NCBI GenBank assembly: GCA_029934175.1
Contig: JAOZMT010000001.1
Span: 57,448-121,447, forward strand
Length of the DNA stretch: 64,000 bases
Direction of reading: 5' to 3'
Source: Victivallales bacterium
GTDB lineage: Bacteria; Verrucomicrobiota; Lentisphaeria; Victivallales; JAUVCU01
Below are positions 7,395 through 15,518 of the stretch, piece after piece; the first letter of the stretch is position 1; the number at the start of each line of letters is the position of its first letter. A program made the position numbers and the translations under genes. The notes below the pieces were generated by a model. It was given only the letters and a program-made list of their open reading frames with translations. It made no database searches and was not told the DNA's origin.

Positions 7395-8834
7395 ATGCAG
7401 AAGGTAGTCAAGCTAAAATTAGAGAATTCTTTTGATACAAACGGTGCGGAGGCCTTGCCTAAGTTTTTAAGGACTTATGGCAAGGCTTTTTCTTTTATTA
7501 GAGGTTTTTATAATCATAGGGCTATAGATTATAAGTCAAAATCTGTTTATATATACCCTTATACCAGTATAACATATTGGTATTCTATAGTTATCCATTT
7601 TGATATTGATCTCCAATTTAATGGAGATCAAGAGGAGCTATTCTATGATTTAAGCTTAAACTATGCTTATAACAACATTAGTGATGGAATTTTAATAAAA
7701 AACAAAGGCAGGGTAATTGGCTATTATGATTTGAGATATCAAAGATTGATCCTAAGTGACATTACCCATTATGATGATGAATTATATCTAAAAAATGCTT
7801 ATATTGTTTTGAAAGCAATTACAAGATTTTTTAACTTAAAAAAGTTATGGCAAAGGAAATATATAGATATAACTGTTGGCTGTGATCCAGAATTTTGTTT
7901 GGTTGATAGATATGGTGATATTGTACATGCCAATGATTACATTGACGATGATTATGGTGAAAATGAAATAGGTGTAGATGGTAGCGGAGATCAGTTAGAG
8001 CTTAGACCTGCACCAGGTACACCAAACCAGGTTATAAATAACCTAAGAAGCTTGATCAAGCAAGTAAAAGAGGCAGGTTTTGGCATGGCGTTGACCGCTG
8101 ATTTTAGTTTAGGCGGACATATTCATTTTGGTTTGGGTGGACAGGTGCATCCATCTAGAAGCTTACTAGATGTATTAGACGATTTTATTGGCATACCAAC
8201 AAGGCATATGTGCGCCAGATATGGCTATGGTGCGCTAAGTAGTTATGAAACTAAGGAGTGGGGTTTTGAATATCGTACACCAAGTGCGGCTATCTTCTTA
8301 TTTCCTAGCATTGCTAGGATAATTCTAAAATTGGCTAAAAATATAGTAGCAAAGGCAATAAAAAATCAAACGATTGCATACAATAATCCTCCACTATTAG
8401 AAGATTATGTAAAATTAGGTCTAACTAAGAATGAGGCCCAAAAACTATTAAATTTTTACAGCACCAAAAACTATTTGGGCTATAATGTGATTGGATATTG
8501 GCTAAATAATAAAAGGATGTATCAAAGAAAAACCTACCCATTGACATTGGAATTTGAGGATAGATGGAGCTTCTATACAAAGAAAAATCTCTTAGAATGG
8601 GCAAAGCATATGAAACTAAGAAGACCCATCACTTTAGTGTTATACGGACTTATGGAAAGTAGAGGAAAAGTGAACACGATAAAAATACCAGGGTATGGCG
8701 TAATACAACATGAGAAGAGTGAAAGTAGCGGCGGCTATGCCATTGGTATATGTTATGACTTAAGGCAAGGCGCTAATGATTATAAGATTATTAGGGCAAT
8801 TAGGAAATATTTAAGGGAAAAATTTAAGGTGTAA
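7395..8834 (+). CDS. phiEco32-like COOH-NH2 ligase (amidoligase)
   Basis: A 479-residue predicted amidoligase. The ATG at 7395 was chosen because GGAGGTGATC lies just upstream; the longer frame from 7332 overlaps the promoter. Motifs are GCDPEF (about residue 161), GSGDQLELRPAPG (about 197), GGHIHFGLGG (about 238) and WGFEYRTPSAAIF (about 288). These match the metal- and ATP-binding pattern of glutamine-synthetase-fold COOH-NH2 ligases found in phages. The next gene is a class II glutamine amidotransferase, the usual partner that would supply ammonia. A diverged paralogue runs on the minus strand at 1-1332. The substrate (peptide, cell-wall or DNA-linked) is unknown. Confidence 0.75.
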   Translation: MQKVVKLKLENSFDTNGAEALPKFLRTYGKAFSFIRGFYNHRAIDYKSKSVYIYPYTSITYWYSIVIHFDIDLQFNGDQEELFYDLSLNYAYNNISDGILIKNKGRVIGYYDLRYQRLILSDITHYDDELYLKNAYIVLKAITRFFNLKKLWQRKYIDITVGCDPEFCLVDRYGDIVHANDYIDDDYGENEIGVDGSGDQLELRPAPGTPNQVINNLRSLIKQVKEAGFGMALTADFSLGGHIHFGLGGQVHPSRSLLDVLDDFIGIPTRHMCARYGYGALSSYETKEWGFEYRTPSAAIFLFPSIARIILKLAKNIVAKAIKNQTIAYNNPPLLEDYVKLGLTKNEAQKLLNFYSTKNYLGYNVIGYWLNNKRMYQRKTYPLTLEFEDRWSFYTKKNLLEWAKHMKLRRPITLVLYGLMESRGKVNTIKIPGYGVIQHEKSESSGGYAIGICYDLRQGANDYKIIRAIRKYLREKFKV

Positions 8835-8848
8835 AAGGGGGTAAAAAT

Positions 8849-9532
8849 ATGTGTATAATTGCTTACTGCAAGGAAAGAAAATTAAATTATAGTGAATTAA
8901 CAAATTGCTGGTGTAATAACAATCATGGTGTCGGTGTAGCATGGCAAAGCAAAGGATTTGTTCACTTTAAAAAAGGATTTATGGAATTAAACGATTTTAA
9001 AGCATTCTATGATAAGTTTAATCATATTCCGCATGCTGTGCACTTCCGCACACAGACAAGTGGTGGTGTTTGCAAAGAATTAACTCATCCTTTTGTATTG
9101 GACTTTAAAAATCCTTTAGAAGGTAAAACTAAACAAGGCGTTTTATTTCATAATGGTATAATAACCGATTGGAGATCAAAGTTAGACATAATAGCTTATT
9201 ACTGCATAAGAAAAAATAAAAAATTTCCTGTAGGTAAGATGAGTGATAGCAGGGTAATGGCTATTTTAGTAAAGATTTTAGGCACGGGATATCTTGAATC
9301 TATAGCGGCTTATGATAGATTTTTGATTATGCGGCCTAATGTTGTCACTTTATTAGGAGATTGGATAAAAGAAGATGGGATTTATTTTTCTAATTTAGAT
9401 TATGAAGACTATAGTATCCTTTACAATAATACCGATTATGATGATGATTTAGTCAGTTGTAGTTTTGGCTTTGAATGGGAAAAAACAAAGAAAAGGAGAA
9501 AGAAAAATGATAAAAGTTATCACAAAGTATAG
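8849..9532 (+). CDS. Class II glutamine amidotransferase (Ntn hydrolase)
   Basis: A 227-residue protein starting MCIIAY, so Cys2 becomes the N-terminal nucleophile after Met removal, as in class II GATases. HFRTQTSGG, LFHNGII and SDSRVMAI correspond to the family's glutamine-binding arginine loop, the HNG oxyanion segment and the SD motif. It would release ammonia from glutamine, probably for the amidoligase encoded 14 bp upstream. The C-terminus is Lys/Arg-rich and overlaps a 41-residue zinc protein by 26 bp. No synthetase domain is fused to it. Confidence 0.78.
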   Translation: MCIIAYCKERKLNYSELTNCWCNNNHGVGVAWQSKGFVHFKKGFMELNDFKAFYDKFNHIPHAVHFRTQTSGGVCKELTHPFVLDFKNPLEGKTKQGVLFHNGIITDWRSKLDIIAYYCIRKNKKFPVGKMSDSRVMAILVKILGTGYLESIAAYDRFLIMRPNVVTLLGDWIKEDGIYFSNLDYEDYSILYNNTDYDDDLVSCSFGFEWEKTKKRRKKNDKSYHKV

Positions 9533-9632
9533 AAAATGTTATTTGTGTGGTATTAGGAAAAAAATACTATATGAACACAAAGGTAATTTATACTGTAAAA
9601 AATGTTATAAATTGGTAAAGGGAGAAAAATGA
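9507..9632 (+). CDS. 41-residue zinc-finger peptide
   Basis: A small ORF starting MIKVITKYRKCYLCG, with a later YCKKCY. The two CxxC pairs suggest one zinc ion. It has an AAAGGAGAAAG site, starts inside the amidotransferase 3' end and is ATGA-coupled to the next gene. Function unknown. Confidence 0.55.
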   Translation: MIKVITKYRKCYLCGIRKKILYEHKGNLYCKKCYKLVKGEK

Positions 9633-9838
9633 TAGATTTTATGGCATTTAAGAAGATATTAAATAGATATTGGATAAAAGTTATAGGGAATTATGTACCA
9701 CACAATTTATCTATTGCTTTTTATGAAGCTTACCTAAAAACTTATCTTAAAAAAAGGATAAATGCTGAAGATTTTATAAAATTATTTTTTGTCTATGTGG
9801 GCAAAGGTAAAGGATTATACATAAATAAAAAAGCATAA
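9629..9838 (+). CDS. Small hypothetical protein
   Basis: A 69-residue basic, aromatic-rich helical protein overlapping the zinc peptide by 4 bases. No recognised family. Confidence 0.55.
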   Translation: MIDFMAFKKILNRYWIKVIGNYVPHNLSIAFYEAYLKTYLKKRINAEDFIKLFFVYVGKGKGLYINKKA

Positions 9839-9850
9839 AGGAGGTGCAAA

Positions 9851-10171
9851 ATGCACAAAATAAAATTAATCAATGATGGTGTAAGGATTAATGATAAAGA
9901 TTATAAAATAGGGCATTATATCAAAGCAATAGACGATAAAGGTAAAATTAAATTTGTAGGCAGGATACAATTTAGGGCTTACTTAGATGGTGAAGGTTAT
10001 ATAGATGATCAACATTTGGGCTTTGTAGTGGAAGATATTGATATTCCTCATATGCGGAGATATACCTTGATTGATTTGATAAATACAGGGTGGAAGCTTC
10101 ATATTACTAAAACAAGACCCAAAGTAAAGGTTAAATTAATAAAAGGCAAGACAATTTACAAGGAGGTATAA
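9851..10171 (+). CDS. Hypothetical protein, paralogue of the gene at 59459
   Basis: A 106-residue beta-rich protein. The core IKAIDDKGKIKFVGRI, then YIDDQHLGFVVE, lines up with IKVIDEEGKIMLVGKV and YIDYYHCGFIVE in the protein at 59459-59773, which lies between the clamp loader and the clamp. A duplicated small fold is used in both the accessory region and the replication operon. Function unknown. Confidence 0.65.
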   Translation: MHKIKLINDGVRINDKDYKIGHYIKAIDDKGKIKFVGRIQFRAYLDGEGYIDDQHLGFVVEDIDIPHMRRYTLIDLINTGWKLHITKTRPKVKVKLIKGKTIYKEV

Positions 10172-10420
10172 ATGCCTAATTGGCATATGATAAAGTTATT
10201 TAGCAAAATGAAAAAGTATCAAATTGGCATGATTAGTGCTAGGAGTAATTTTATGATGGAAAAACAAATAGAAAAATTGGAAATGGAAAGGAAATACAAA
10301 ATAGATGATGAAGATATCTTAGTAAGAGAAGGGCTAACAAGAGCAATGAACGATTGGCTTTTAGAGATTTTAAAAGCAAAAGAAGATTATTATGATAAAA
10401 TAATAGCTAAGGAGGCATAG
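10172..10420 (+). CDS. Small hypothetical protein
   Basis: An 82-residue, mostly helical, Lys/Glu-rich protein with likely coiled-coil character. It begins at the base after the preceding stop codon. Its AGGAGGT site lies inside the upstream gene. Confidence 0.6.
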   Translation: MPNWHMIKLFSKMKKYQIGMISARSNFMMEKQIEKLEMERKYKIDDEDILVREGLTRAMNDWLLEILKAKEDYYDKIIAKEA

Positions 10421-10422
10421 AG

Positions 10423-10635
10423 ATGACAGAAAAGCAGTTTAAAAAAACACCATTCTATCAAAGTGTTAAATTTTTGATTAAGGATATTGGTTTTGATCAA
10501 TTTAAGAAAAGATACCTTGGTTTTGTTAAGAGTGCTGAGTTATGGCTGGAAATAGAAAAAATGAAAAAAGCCATTGATAAATTAGAAACTCAAGCCAATG
10601 ATGTAATAAAAGATTACCAAAGACATATTACCTAA
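10423..10635 (+). CDS. Small hypothetical helical protein
   Basis: A 70-residue helical protein with a coiled-coil-like C-terminal half. No recognised family. Confidence 0.6.
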   Translation: MTEKQFKKTPFYQSVKFLIKDIGFDQFKKRYLGFVKSAELWLEIEKMKKAIDKLETQANDVIKDYQRHIT

Positions 10636-10657
10636 ATTTTAAAAGGAGGTATAAAAA

Positions 10658-10834
10658 ATGAATAAACTAAACTTAATAGTTACGATAACTAGTAGATTAG
10701 AATTAGAAGACAAAGAAGGGTTTAAAGATGCGGTGTTGGAAAAGATAAGGGAAATGATCAATAACTACTATTGGCTAAGAGGCAAAAAATTTGATTTTAC
10801 CTTAGAAGGCAAAATAACAAAAAAGGAGGCTTAA
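10658..10834 (+). CDS. Small hypothetical protein
   Basis: A 58-residue ORF starting MNKLNLIVTITSRLELEDKE after AAAGGAGGT. It ends one base before the next gene. Mixed strand and helix; function unknown. Confidence 0.6.
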   Translation: MNKLNLIVTITSRLELEDKEGFKDAVLEKIREMINNYYWLRGKKFDFTLEGKITKKEA

Positions 10835-10835
10835 A

Positions 10836-11048
10836 ATGATAAAAGATTTGATCTTTAGGTGTAAAAAATGTAAGGCATTAAATGAGGTGTTAGATGCTAA
10901 AGATAAAGTTAGATGTGACAGGTGCGGCTTAGTGCACGATTTGAGTGATTTGTTTAATGAAAAAGTGATAAAGGAAAAGGTAATTACCACAGAGATTTTT
11001 ACCATAGATGGAAATTGCTTAAAAATAATAGAAAGGGAAAGGAGGTGA
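10836..11048 (+). CDS. Small zinc-ribbon protein
   Basis: A 70-residue protein with CKKC and CDRCG, spaced as in Com-like and rubredoxin-type zinc ribbons. The sequence FRCKKCKALNEV resembles phage Com translation regulators, but the match is short. The alternative is a generic zinc-ribbon nucleic-acid binder. Confidence 0.6.
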   Translation: MIKDLIFRCKKCKALNEVLDAKDKVRCDRCGLVHDLSDLFNEKVIKEKVITTEIFTIDGNCLKIIERERR

Positions 11049-11052
11049 TAAC

Positions 11053-11406
11053 ATGGCAGAACCTACAACATTGGCAGTAGGTTTAAAGGCAAGTGAGTTA
11101 ACAGAAGATGTTAGGGGAAGGTTATTTTATCTATCATCTAATTATGAGTGCCATTATGTAGATATCCTTGACTTTATACCAGGGAAATACGGAGACCAAA
11201 AAAGGGATAAAAAAGCAACAAGTGAGTATGAAAAAAGGATTAGTGCCAGTGACAAATATTATGGCTTTGCAGTAGCACAAACGTGGAATGGAGTAATAAA
11301 CTTAGATGATCCCCTCATACAAGACAGGATTAGGAAGGCAAAGGAATGGTTTAGGAAGGTGACGGGTAAAGAAGGCAAGATTTTATTAATAGGTGAACAA
11401 ACATAA
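11053..11406 (+). CDS. Hypothetical protein
   Basis: A 117-residue protein with a very strong AGGAGGTGATA site. No known family is recognised. It has a conserved-looking aromatic segment (YECHYVDILDFIPGKYG) and an alpha/beta C-terminus. Confidence 0.6.
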   Translation: MAEPTTLAVGLKASELTEDVRGRLFYLSSNYECHYVDILDFIPGKYGDQKRDKKATSEYEKRISASDKYYGFAVAQTWNGVINLDDPLIQDRIRKAKEWFRKVTGKEGKILLIGEQT

Positions 11407-11421
11407 GAAAGGAGGTTTAAA

Positions 11422-11772
11422 ATGTTTAAAAATGATTTTTACAAAGAATATGTAATAAAAGAAGATGATGGTGAAAGGATTTTAGAAGGTAAATATAAAG
11501 AATATGGAGCTTTTTTGGTACTAGAAAAATTGAGTGAATTAAAAATGCCTAGTCTATTAAAAAATCTAGTCTTGCAGTTAATGGAAAGAGATTATACTGA
11601 TTTACAGGTTATCATTGACAATTTTAAAATCTCCAATGATACTTGTGTCTTTAGTGGCAAAATCTATCATGACAATTTTACAGTAAATAGCAGTATAGAG
11701 ATTTCCTTGACTATTGCTTATGATGTTTTTAAATATGAGATTACTCAAAGATATCATGGTGTTGTAGATTAA
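11422..11772 (+). CDS. Hypothetical protein
   Basis: A 116-residue alpha/beta protein after AAAGGAGG. The C-terminal half is likely a beta sheet. No recognised family. Confidence 0.6.
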   Translation: MFKNDFYKEYVIKEDDGERILEGKYKEYGAFLVLEKLSELKMPSLLKNLVLQLMERDYTDLQVIIDNFKISNDTCVFSGKIYHDNFTVNSSIEISLTIAYDVFKYEITQRYHGVVD

Positions 11773-11791
11773 AAAATTAGGAGGAACTAAA

Positions 11792-11953
11792 ATGAGGCAT
11801 AAAATAAGAAAAATTTTACTAAGACTTAGGATTTATCCTAAATGTTTTAGTCCTTGTCCTCCATTCTATGATATATGCAACAGACAAGATTTAAGAAAGT
11901 TAAAATGTAGGTTATGCCAGGTAATTTATGACTGGTACGATTACATTGAGTAA
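11792..11953 (+). CDS. Small Cys-containing protein
   Basis: A 53-residue ORF starting MRHKIRKILLRLRIYPKCF. It has a basic N-terminus, then CFSPC, C and CRLC, compatible with a small metal-bound fold. AGGAGGAACTAAA precedes the start. Confidence 0.5.
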   Translation: MRHKIRKILLRLRIYPKCFSPCPPFYDICNRQDLRKLKCRLCQVIYDWYDYIE

Positions 11954-11969
11954 AAATTAAAATTGGCTA

Positions 11970-11998
11970 TTGACTTTTAAACAAAGGATGATTATTGT
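11970..11998 (+). promoter_or_regulatory. Internal sigma70-type promoter
   Basis: TTGACT, 17 bp, TATTGT, with GGATGAT before the -10. It would add transcription from 12026 onward. Confidence 0.55.
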
Positions 11999-12025
11999 AA
12001 TAGAAAAGGATAAAAGGAGGGTGAA

Positions 12026-12109
12026 ATGGATAAGGTGAATTTGATTTTAACAGTAATGGTTTTTGGGCTAATTTTTTTGTTAATTGCTATATTAGATGGA
12101 TTGTTATAA
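12026..12109 (+). CDS. 27-residue single-span membrane peptide
   Basis: MDKVNLILTV followed by MVFGLIFLLIAILDGLL: one hydrophobic span with a charged start. A strong AGGAGGGTG site supports translation. It is one of several micro-membrane peptides in the window. Confidence 0.5.
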   Translation: MDKVNLILTVMVFGLIFLLIAILDGLL

Positions 12110-12122
12110 AGGAGGTATTAAA

Positions 12123-12326
12123 ATGAAAACTCACAAAGTAGCGGTCAAAAAAGCAAGTGATGAAGGGTGGAAAGTTAGATATACTAAGGATTTGAATGGC
12201 TTTATCAAAAACATGCTTAGTGAATACAAAACTATTGTCCTCAACATTGACCCTCAAGCTTTAGATTTTTATCCTAGTGAGAAAGTAGATGTAGCAATTA
12301 CAATAGCAGATTTTTATTTAGGATAA
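12123..12326 (+). CDS. Small hypothetical protein
   Basis: A 67-residue protein. The start is the ATG after AAAGGAGGTATTAAA rather than the longer frame at 12096. No recognised family. Confidence 0.6.
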   Translation: MKTHKVAVKKASDEGWKVRYTKDLNGFIKNMLSEYKTIVLNIDPQALDFYPSEKVDVAITIADFYLG

Positions 12327-12338
12327 AGGAGGTGCACT

Positions 12339-12653
12339 ATGTTTAACCTTTTGCAAACTTTGCAAGATAAAAGGACGGGTAAATTGGTACTTTATCTAGG
12401 AGTGAAAGGTGAACATATGATAGGGAAGAGAGAGGATGGCAGAATTGTTAGAGATAAGACAGGGCGTCGATGGAAAGAGATCAGAGATGAAAAAGGTAGA
12501 ATTTTGATTGGAAAGGAAGTGGATAAGTGGGAAATATACGGCTATTATTTTGGGTGCGTAAAGCAAAGCTTGTGGGATAAGATGGGACCTGACATGAGCT
12601 TAAAAAAGTATGTAAAGGAGGCTAAAAATGCAAGTGGAAAAACTAACAGATAA
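12339..12653 (+). CDS. Small basic hypothetical protein
   Basis: A 104-residue protein with beta-rich repeats of the type KREDGRIVRD and RDEKGRILIG. No family is recognised. It overlaps the next gene by 26 bp. Confidence 0.6.
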   Translation: MFNLLQTLQDKRTGKLVLYLGVKGEHMIGKREDGRIVRDKTGRRWKEIRDEKGRILIGKEVDKWEIYGYYFGCVKQSLWDKMGPDMSLKKYVKEAKNASGKTNR

Positions 12654-12801
12654 TATTTATTTCACTAATTATGGGCATAACACCAAAGGTAAAATTGTAA
12701 CACTAAAAGACTTAAAAGAATGGGAAAGGGAAATAGTAAAGGTGCTAGAAGGTTTTGATATATGGCAGATAATCAAGGAAAAGGAGGTGATGCGTAAGTA
12801 A
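12628..12801 (+). CDS. Small hypothetical protein
   Basis: A 57-residue ORF starting MQVEKLTDNIYFTNYGHNTK after AAAGGAGGC. It is the last gene of transcription unit 1 and stops 20 bp before its terminator. Confidence 0.55.
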   Translation: MQVEKLTDNIYFTNYGHNTKGKIVTLKDLKEWEREIVKVLEGFDIWQIIKEKEVMRK

Positions 12802-12821
12802 GAAAAAGTAGGCGGCTTTTT

Positions 12822-12851
12822 GCCAAGGGCTTATTGTCCTTGGCATTTTTT
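12822..12851 (+). terminator. Intrinsic terminator of unit 1
   Basis: The stem GCCAAGG / CCTTGGC with a 9-nt loop is followed by ATTTTTTT. The rest of the gap up to repeat array 2 (12852-13019) has no gene. It shows several short TCGGA / TCCGA elements and then a GGGCCTAAG half-site. Confidence 0.8.
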
Positions 12852-13019
12852 TATGGCCAAACGCCAATTGAGTCAGGTAATTTTTTCCGATTACTTGTCT
12901 TATCGGAGTTTTTGTCTGATATCCGATTTTCTTTTCTTTGTCGGAAGTCGGAATGTTTTGTCTGATTGACAATGTTTGATGGGCCTAAGTTTTCTGCCCA
13001 GAAAAAATTAGGTCTATTT

Positions 13020-13204
13020 AAGTTAGTTCAATTTGACAAAGTTTGTTTGGCCTAACTAAGTTAGTTCCACAAAACAAAGTTAGTTCGCTTCAATAAAGTT
13101 AGTTCAGTGGAACTAAGTTAGTTCGACCTAACAAAGTTAGAAAAAAAAACATAGTTCACTTCAATGAAAGTTAGTTCAATCTAACAATGTTTGTTAGGCC
13201 GAAC
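13020..13204. repeat. Array 2 of the 19-bp-phased palindromic repeat
   Basis: The cleanest array. Units start at 13020, 13039, 13058, 13077, 13096, 13115 and 13134, exactly 19 bp apart, then at 13148, 13168 and 13186 with slight slippage. Each unit begins AAGTTAGTTC or a close variant. Some carry the inverted half-site at the end (AAGTTAGTTCGACCTAACA). Looser half-sites (GGCCGAACTAAC, GGCCTAAT, GTTAGGCC) continue to about 13280. The array precedes the ArdC promoter. Confidence 0.85.
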
Positions 13205-13322
13205 TAACTTAGTTTGGCCTAATTAACTTTTTAAGACGGAACTAAGAATTTGTTCCAGAAAAGTTAGGCCTATCTAAGATTGTCTATTGGAACTTGTCGT
13301 TTAGTATTAAAATTTTAATATC

Positions 13323-13351
13323 TTGACAAGGTAAAAAATGATGATTATTAG
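13323..13351 (+). promoter_or_regulatory. Sigma70-type promoter, AATGATTATT class
   Basis: TTGACA, 17 bp, TATTAG, with GATGAT before the -10. It is placed between array 2 and the ArdC-like gene. Confidence 0.65.
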
Positions 13352-13378
13352 TTAAGAAAAAGCACAAGGAGGTTTAAG

Positions 13379-14296
13379 ATGAATAAGGTCTATCAAATAG
13401 TCAATGAAAAGATTTTGGAAGGTCTCCGTCAAGGTCAAATACCTTGGCGCAAGCCATGGGCTGTTAATGATATCCTTACTTTCCATAGAAACGTTATAAC
13501 TAAAAAACCCTATAGAGGAATAAACGTAATTTTACTTAGTTTGGCTTGCCAAAAAAATAGAGATTATCGTAAGTTATGGCTAACATATAGGCAAGCCAAA
13601 CAATTAGGAGGTTTCATCTATAAAAACAGCAAGCCTCAATTAGTGGTTTATTGGAGCTTATACATTAAACTAAATGGTAAGCTTGTAAAACTACAAGATA
13701 TACAAGATTTTATCGATGATAATGAAGATAAGGAAATAATACCAATTTTAAGATACTATAATGTTTTTAATGTTGCTAACTTAGGACCTGATGATTTAAG
13801 AGAAAAAATCATTAAAAAATTTGACAATATAGCTAATAACACCAAAAAAATTAATCCTATCAATAGGGCAGAAAAAATTATCGAAAAGTATATTGATAAG
13901 CCTCCAATTTATCAAGAAGATATTGACAAAGCTTATTATTCATTATTAAGAGATGAGATTCACTTGCCAAAAAGAGATTATTTTATTAGTGCGGAGGAAT
14001 ACTACTCTACCCTATTTCACGAAATGGTGCACTCTACTGGACATCCCAAACGTTTGGCAAGATTAAATAGCAATTATACCCATGAGGACTATAGTCTTGA
14101 GGAATTAACTGCCGAAATAGGAAGCGCTTACTTGCTAAATATAGCTAACATTGACATTGAGGCAGTTACCAAAAACAACATTGCTTATATACAAAGTTGG
14201 TATAAGCAATTAAGTAATAATCCTAAATGGATAACTTGGGCCGCTAGTAGGGCCCAAAAGGCAGTTGATTACATTTTAGGCATAAAACAAGATTAA
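13379..14296 (+). CDS. ArdC-like antirestriction protein (ssDNA-binding plus metalloprotease domains)
   Basis: A 305-residue protein with the ArdC architecture. The N-terminal domain contains IPWRKPW, YRGINVILLSL and WLTYRQAKQLGG, the signature of the ssDNA-binding domain of this family. The C-terminal zincin-like domain contains FHEMVHSTGH followed by YSLEELTAEIGSAYL, giving the HExxH zinc site and a downstream Glu. Known ArdC proteins protect incoming DNA from restriction. The gene stands alone in its transcription unit, after repeat array 2 and a promoter and before a strong terminator. The AGGAGGTTTAAG site supports the start. Confidence 0.82.
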   Translation: MNKVYQIVNEKILEGLRQGQIPWRKPWAVNDILTFHRNVITKKPYRGINVILLSLACQKNRDYRKLWLTYRQAKQLGGFIYKNSKPQLVVYWSLYIKLNGKLVKLQDIQDFIDDNEDKEIIPILRYYNVFNVANLGPDDLREKIIKKFDNIANNTKKINPINRAEKIIEKYIDKPPIYQEDIDKAYYSLLRDEIHLPKRDYFISAEEYYSTLFHEMVHSTGHPKRLARLNSNYTHEDYSLEELTAEIGSAYLLNIANIDIEAVTKNNIAYIQSWYKQLSNNPKWITWAASRAQKAVDYILGIKQD

Positions 14297-14304
14297 AAAA
14301 AATT

Positions 14305-14345
14305 AAATGGCATAGGAAATTTTAAAAATCCTATGCCATTTTTTT
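14305..14345 (+). terminator. Intrinsic terminator of unit 2
   Basis: A 13-bp perfect stem around TGGCATAGGA / TCCTATGCCA with an 11-nt AT-rich loop and a T-run. The stem sequence resembles that of the unit 3 terminator. Confidence 0.85.
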
Positions 14346-14400
14346 ATGCAAAAATCGTTCACTATGCAAAAATTATGCCAATATGCAAAAACTATGCCAC
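14345..14400. repeat. Three short direct repeats TATGCAAAAA[TC]TATGCCA
   Basis: Copies start at 14345, 14363 and 14382 (18 and 19 bp apart). Related copies (TATGCAATTTCCGTGCCA, CATGCAAAAAATGTGCCA) occur at 16186-16230. Their spacing matches that of the palindromic arrays. Confidence 0.6.
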
Positions 14401-14416
14401 GATAGAATATTTTAAT

Positions 14417-14688
14417 AATGTTTAGTGGACCTAACTTTTGTGGAAAAAATCCTAGGCCGCTTCAATAAAGTTAGTTCACTTCAATAAACTTAAAGCACTT
14501 CAATAATGTTAGGTCGGCCTAACATTCTCCAAAGAAAGTTAGATTATGTAAAAAAATGTCAAGATTGCTAAACAAAGTTAGGCCCAGAAAACTTTGTTAG
14601 ACGGCCTAAGAATGTCTATTGGAACTAACAAAGTTAGTCCAGGCATCTTCCGAACTAACTTTGTCTAATGGGCCTAACATTTGACAAT
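14417..14688. repeat. Array 3 of the 19-bp-phased palindromic repeat
   Basis: Units at 14449, 14468, 14487 and 14506 are 19 bp apart. The last, ATGTTAGGTCGGCCTAACA, is the most complete palindrome. A second series starts at 14575, 14594, 14612, 14631, 14650 and 14669. The array precedes unit 3. Between it and the gene at 14828 there is an AGATAT/ATATCT inverted repeat and TTTAATG/CATTAAA around 14780-14808, but no clear consensus promoter. Confidence 0.8.
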
Positions 14689-14827
14689 TTATTATACTTT
14701 TGTGTCAATTTTGGCATATGTGTCAATTTAACACGCACACAACATAAGTATATTAAAGATATCCTTAATATATCTATGTTTTAATGTTGGCATAATGTTT
14801 GCATTAAATCCTAAGTGGGAGGCAAGG

Positions 14828-14971
14828 ATGAGGAAAATAGCGGGGAATTTAACATATAAGGAGGCCATAGACCTTGTCTCTGAATTGTGGGGACAAGGTC
14901 TATATGAAGATGTAGACCTTATAAAGGCCAAGGATGGCCTTTATGAGGTTTATGTCTTAGATATTGACTAA
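14828..14971 (+). CDS. Small hypothetical protein
   Basis: A 47-residue ORF starting MRKIAGNLTYKEAIDLVSEL after GGGAGGC. It is the first gene of unit 3. Mixed helix and strand; function unknown. It precedes a DUF1874 gene, so an anti-defence role is possible but unsupported by motif. Confidence 0.55.
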   Translation: MRKIAGNLTYKEAIDLVSELWGQGLYEDVDLIKAKDGLYEVYVLDID

Positions 14972-14987
14972 AAAAGGAGGTGATAAA

Positions 14988-15179
14988 ATGAAAGTCCGCA
15001 TCACAAAAAAACTATTGGCAGAGGTTCCTCAGGAAGTTAAAGAGATGTATCTTTTTTATAAAAAGTGCGTGGAGGAAGATTATAGAAGATACGGGTCCCC
15101 TGGCATTGGCGTTTATGCTTTGTACAAGTCCAGTAGGAGTAGAGTTATTGAAATTTTAAAACAAAAAAAATTAATTTGA
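14988..15179 (+). CDS. Small basic hypothetical protein
   Basis: A 63-residue basic protein. The start is the ATG after AAAGGAGGTGATAAA; the longer frame at 14964 overlaps the gene upstream. No recognised family. Confidence 0.6.
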   Translation: MKVRITKKLLAEVPQEVKEMYLFYKKCVEEDYRRYGSPGIGVYALYKSSRSRVIEILKQKKLI

Positions 15180-15191
15180 AAGGAGGCAAAG

Positions 15192-15323
15192 ATGTACAAA
15201 TTAATCAAATTAGATGTCTTCAAAGGCTTGGCAATAGTGGAAAGATTAAAGGATAACAAGACATTTGTAATTAACATTTACGTTTTAAATTTCCTAGCAA
15301 GTAACAAGCTATTAGTAAGCTAA
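15192..15323 (+). CDS. Small hypothetical protein
   Basis: A 43-residue ORF starting MYKLIKLDVFKGLAIVERLK after AAAGGAGGC. Alpha/beta composition; function unknown. Confidence 0.5.
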   Translation: MYKLIKLDVFKGLAIVERLKDNKTFVINIYVLNFLASNKLLVS

Positions 15324-15335
15324 GGAGGTGATAGA

Positions 15336-15518
15336 ATGAAATTGATAATTAAAGGCTTAGGATGGAATACAAGCTTAAATGTTAGGATTCATAATAAAGA
15401 CGTAGTGATTAATAAAAACGATTTTGAAAAATTCTTAAAAATCTTAGCTTATACCCACGATATCATAAGTGGGGGGTTTGACTATGAATTTAAGGAGGTG
15501 ATGAATAATGAAAAATAA
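15336..15518 (+). CDS. Small hypothetical protein
   Basis: A 60-residue protein after AAGGAGGTGATAG. It overlaps the DUF1874 gene by 11 bp, and its 3' end carries that gene's AAGGAGGTGATG site, so the two are probably cotranslated. Confidence 0.6.
   Translation: MKLIIKGLGWNTSLNVRIHNKDVVINKNDFEKFLKILAYTHDIISGGFDYEFKEVMNNEK

Noticed and set aside
12745..12972. Minus-strand 75-codon ORF
   Set aside because: It covers the terminator of unit 1 and has a low-quality, unlikely protein sequence.
13020..13204. CRISPR array
   Set aside because: Units are only 19 bp and tandem, with no unique spacers of 25-40 bp and no cas genes; the pattern is a binding-site array.
14728..14931. Minus-strand 67-codon ORF
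   Set aside because: Antisense to the first gene of unit 3, without a ribosome site.
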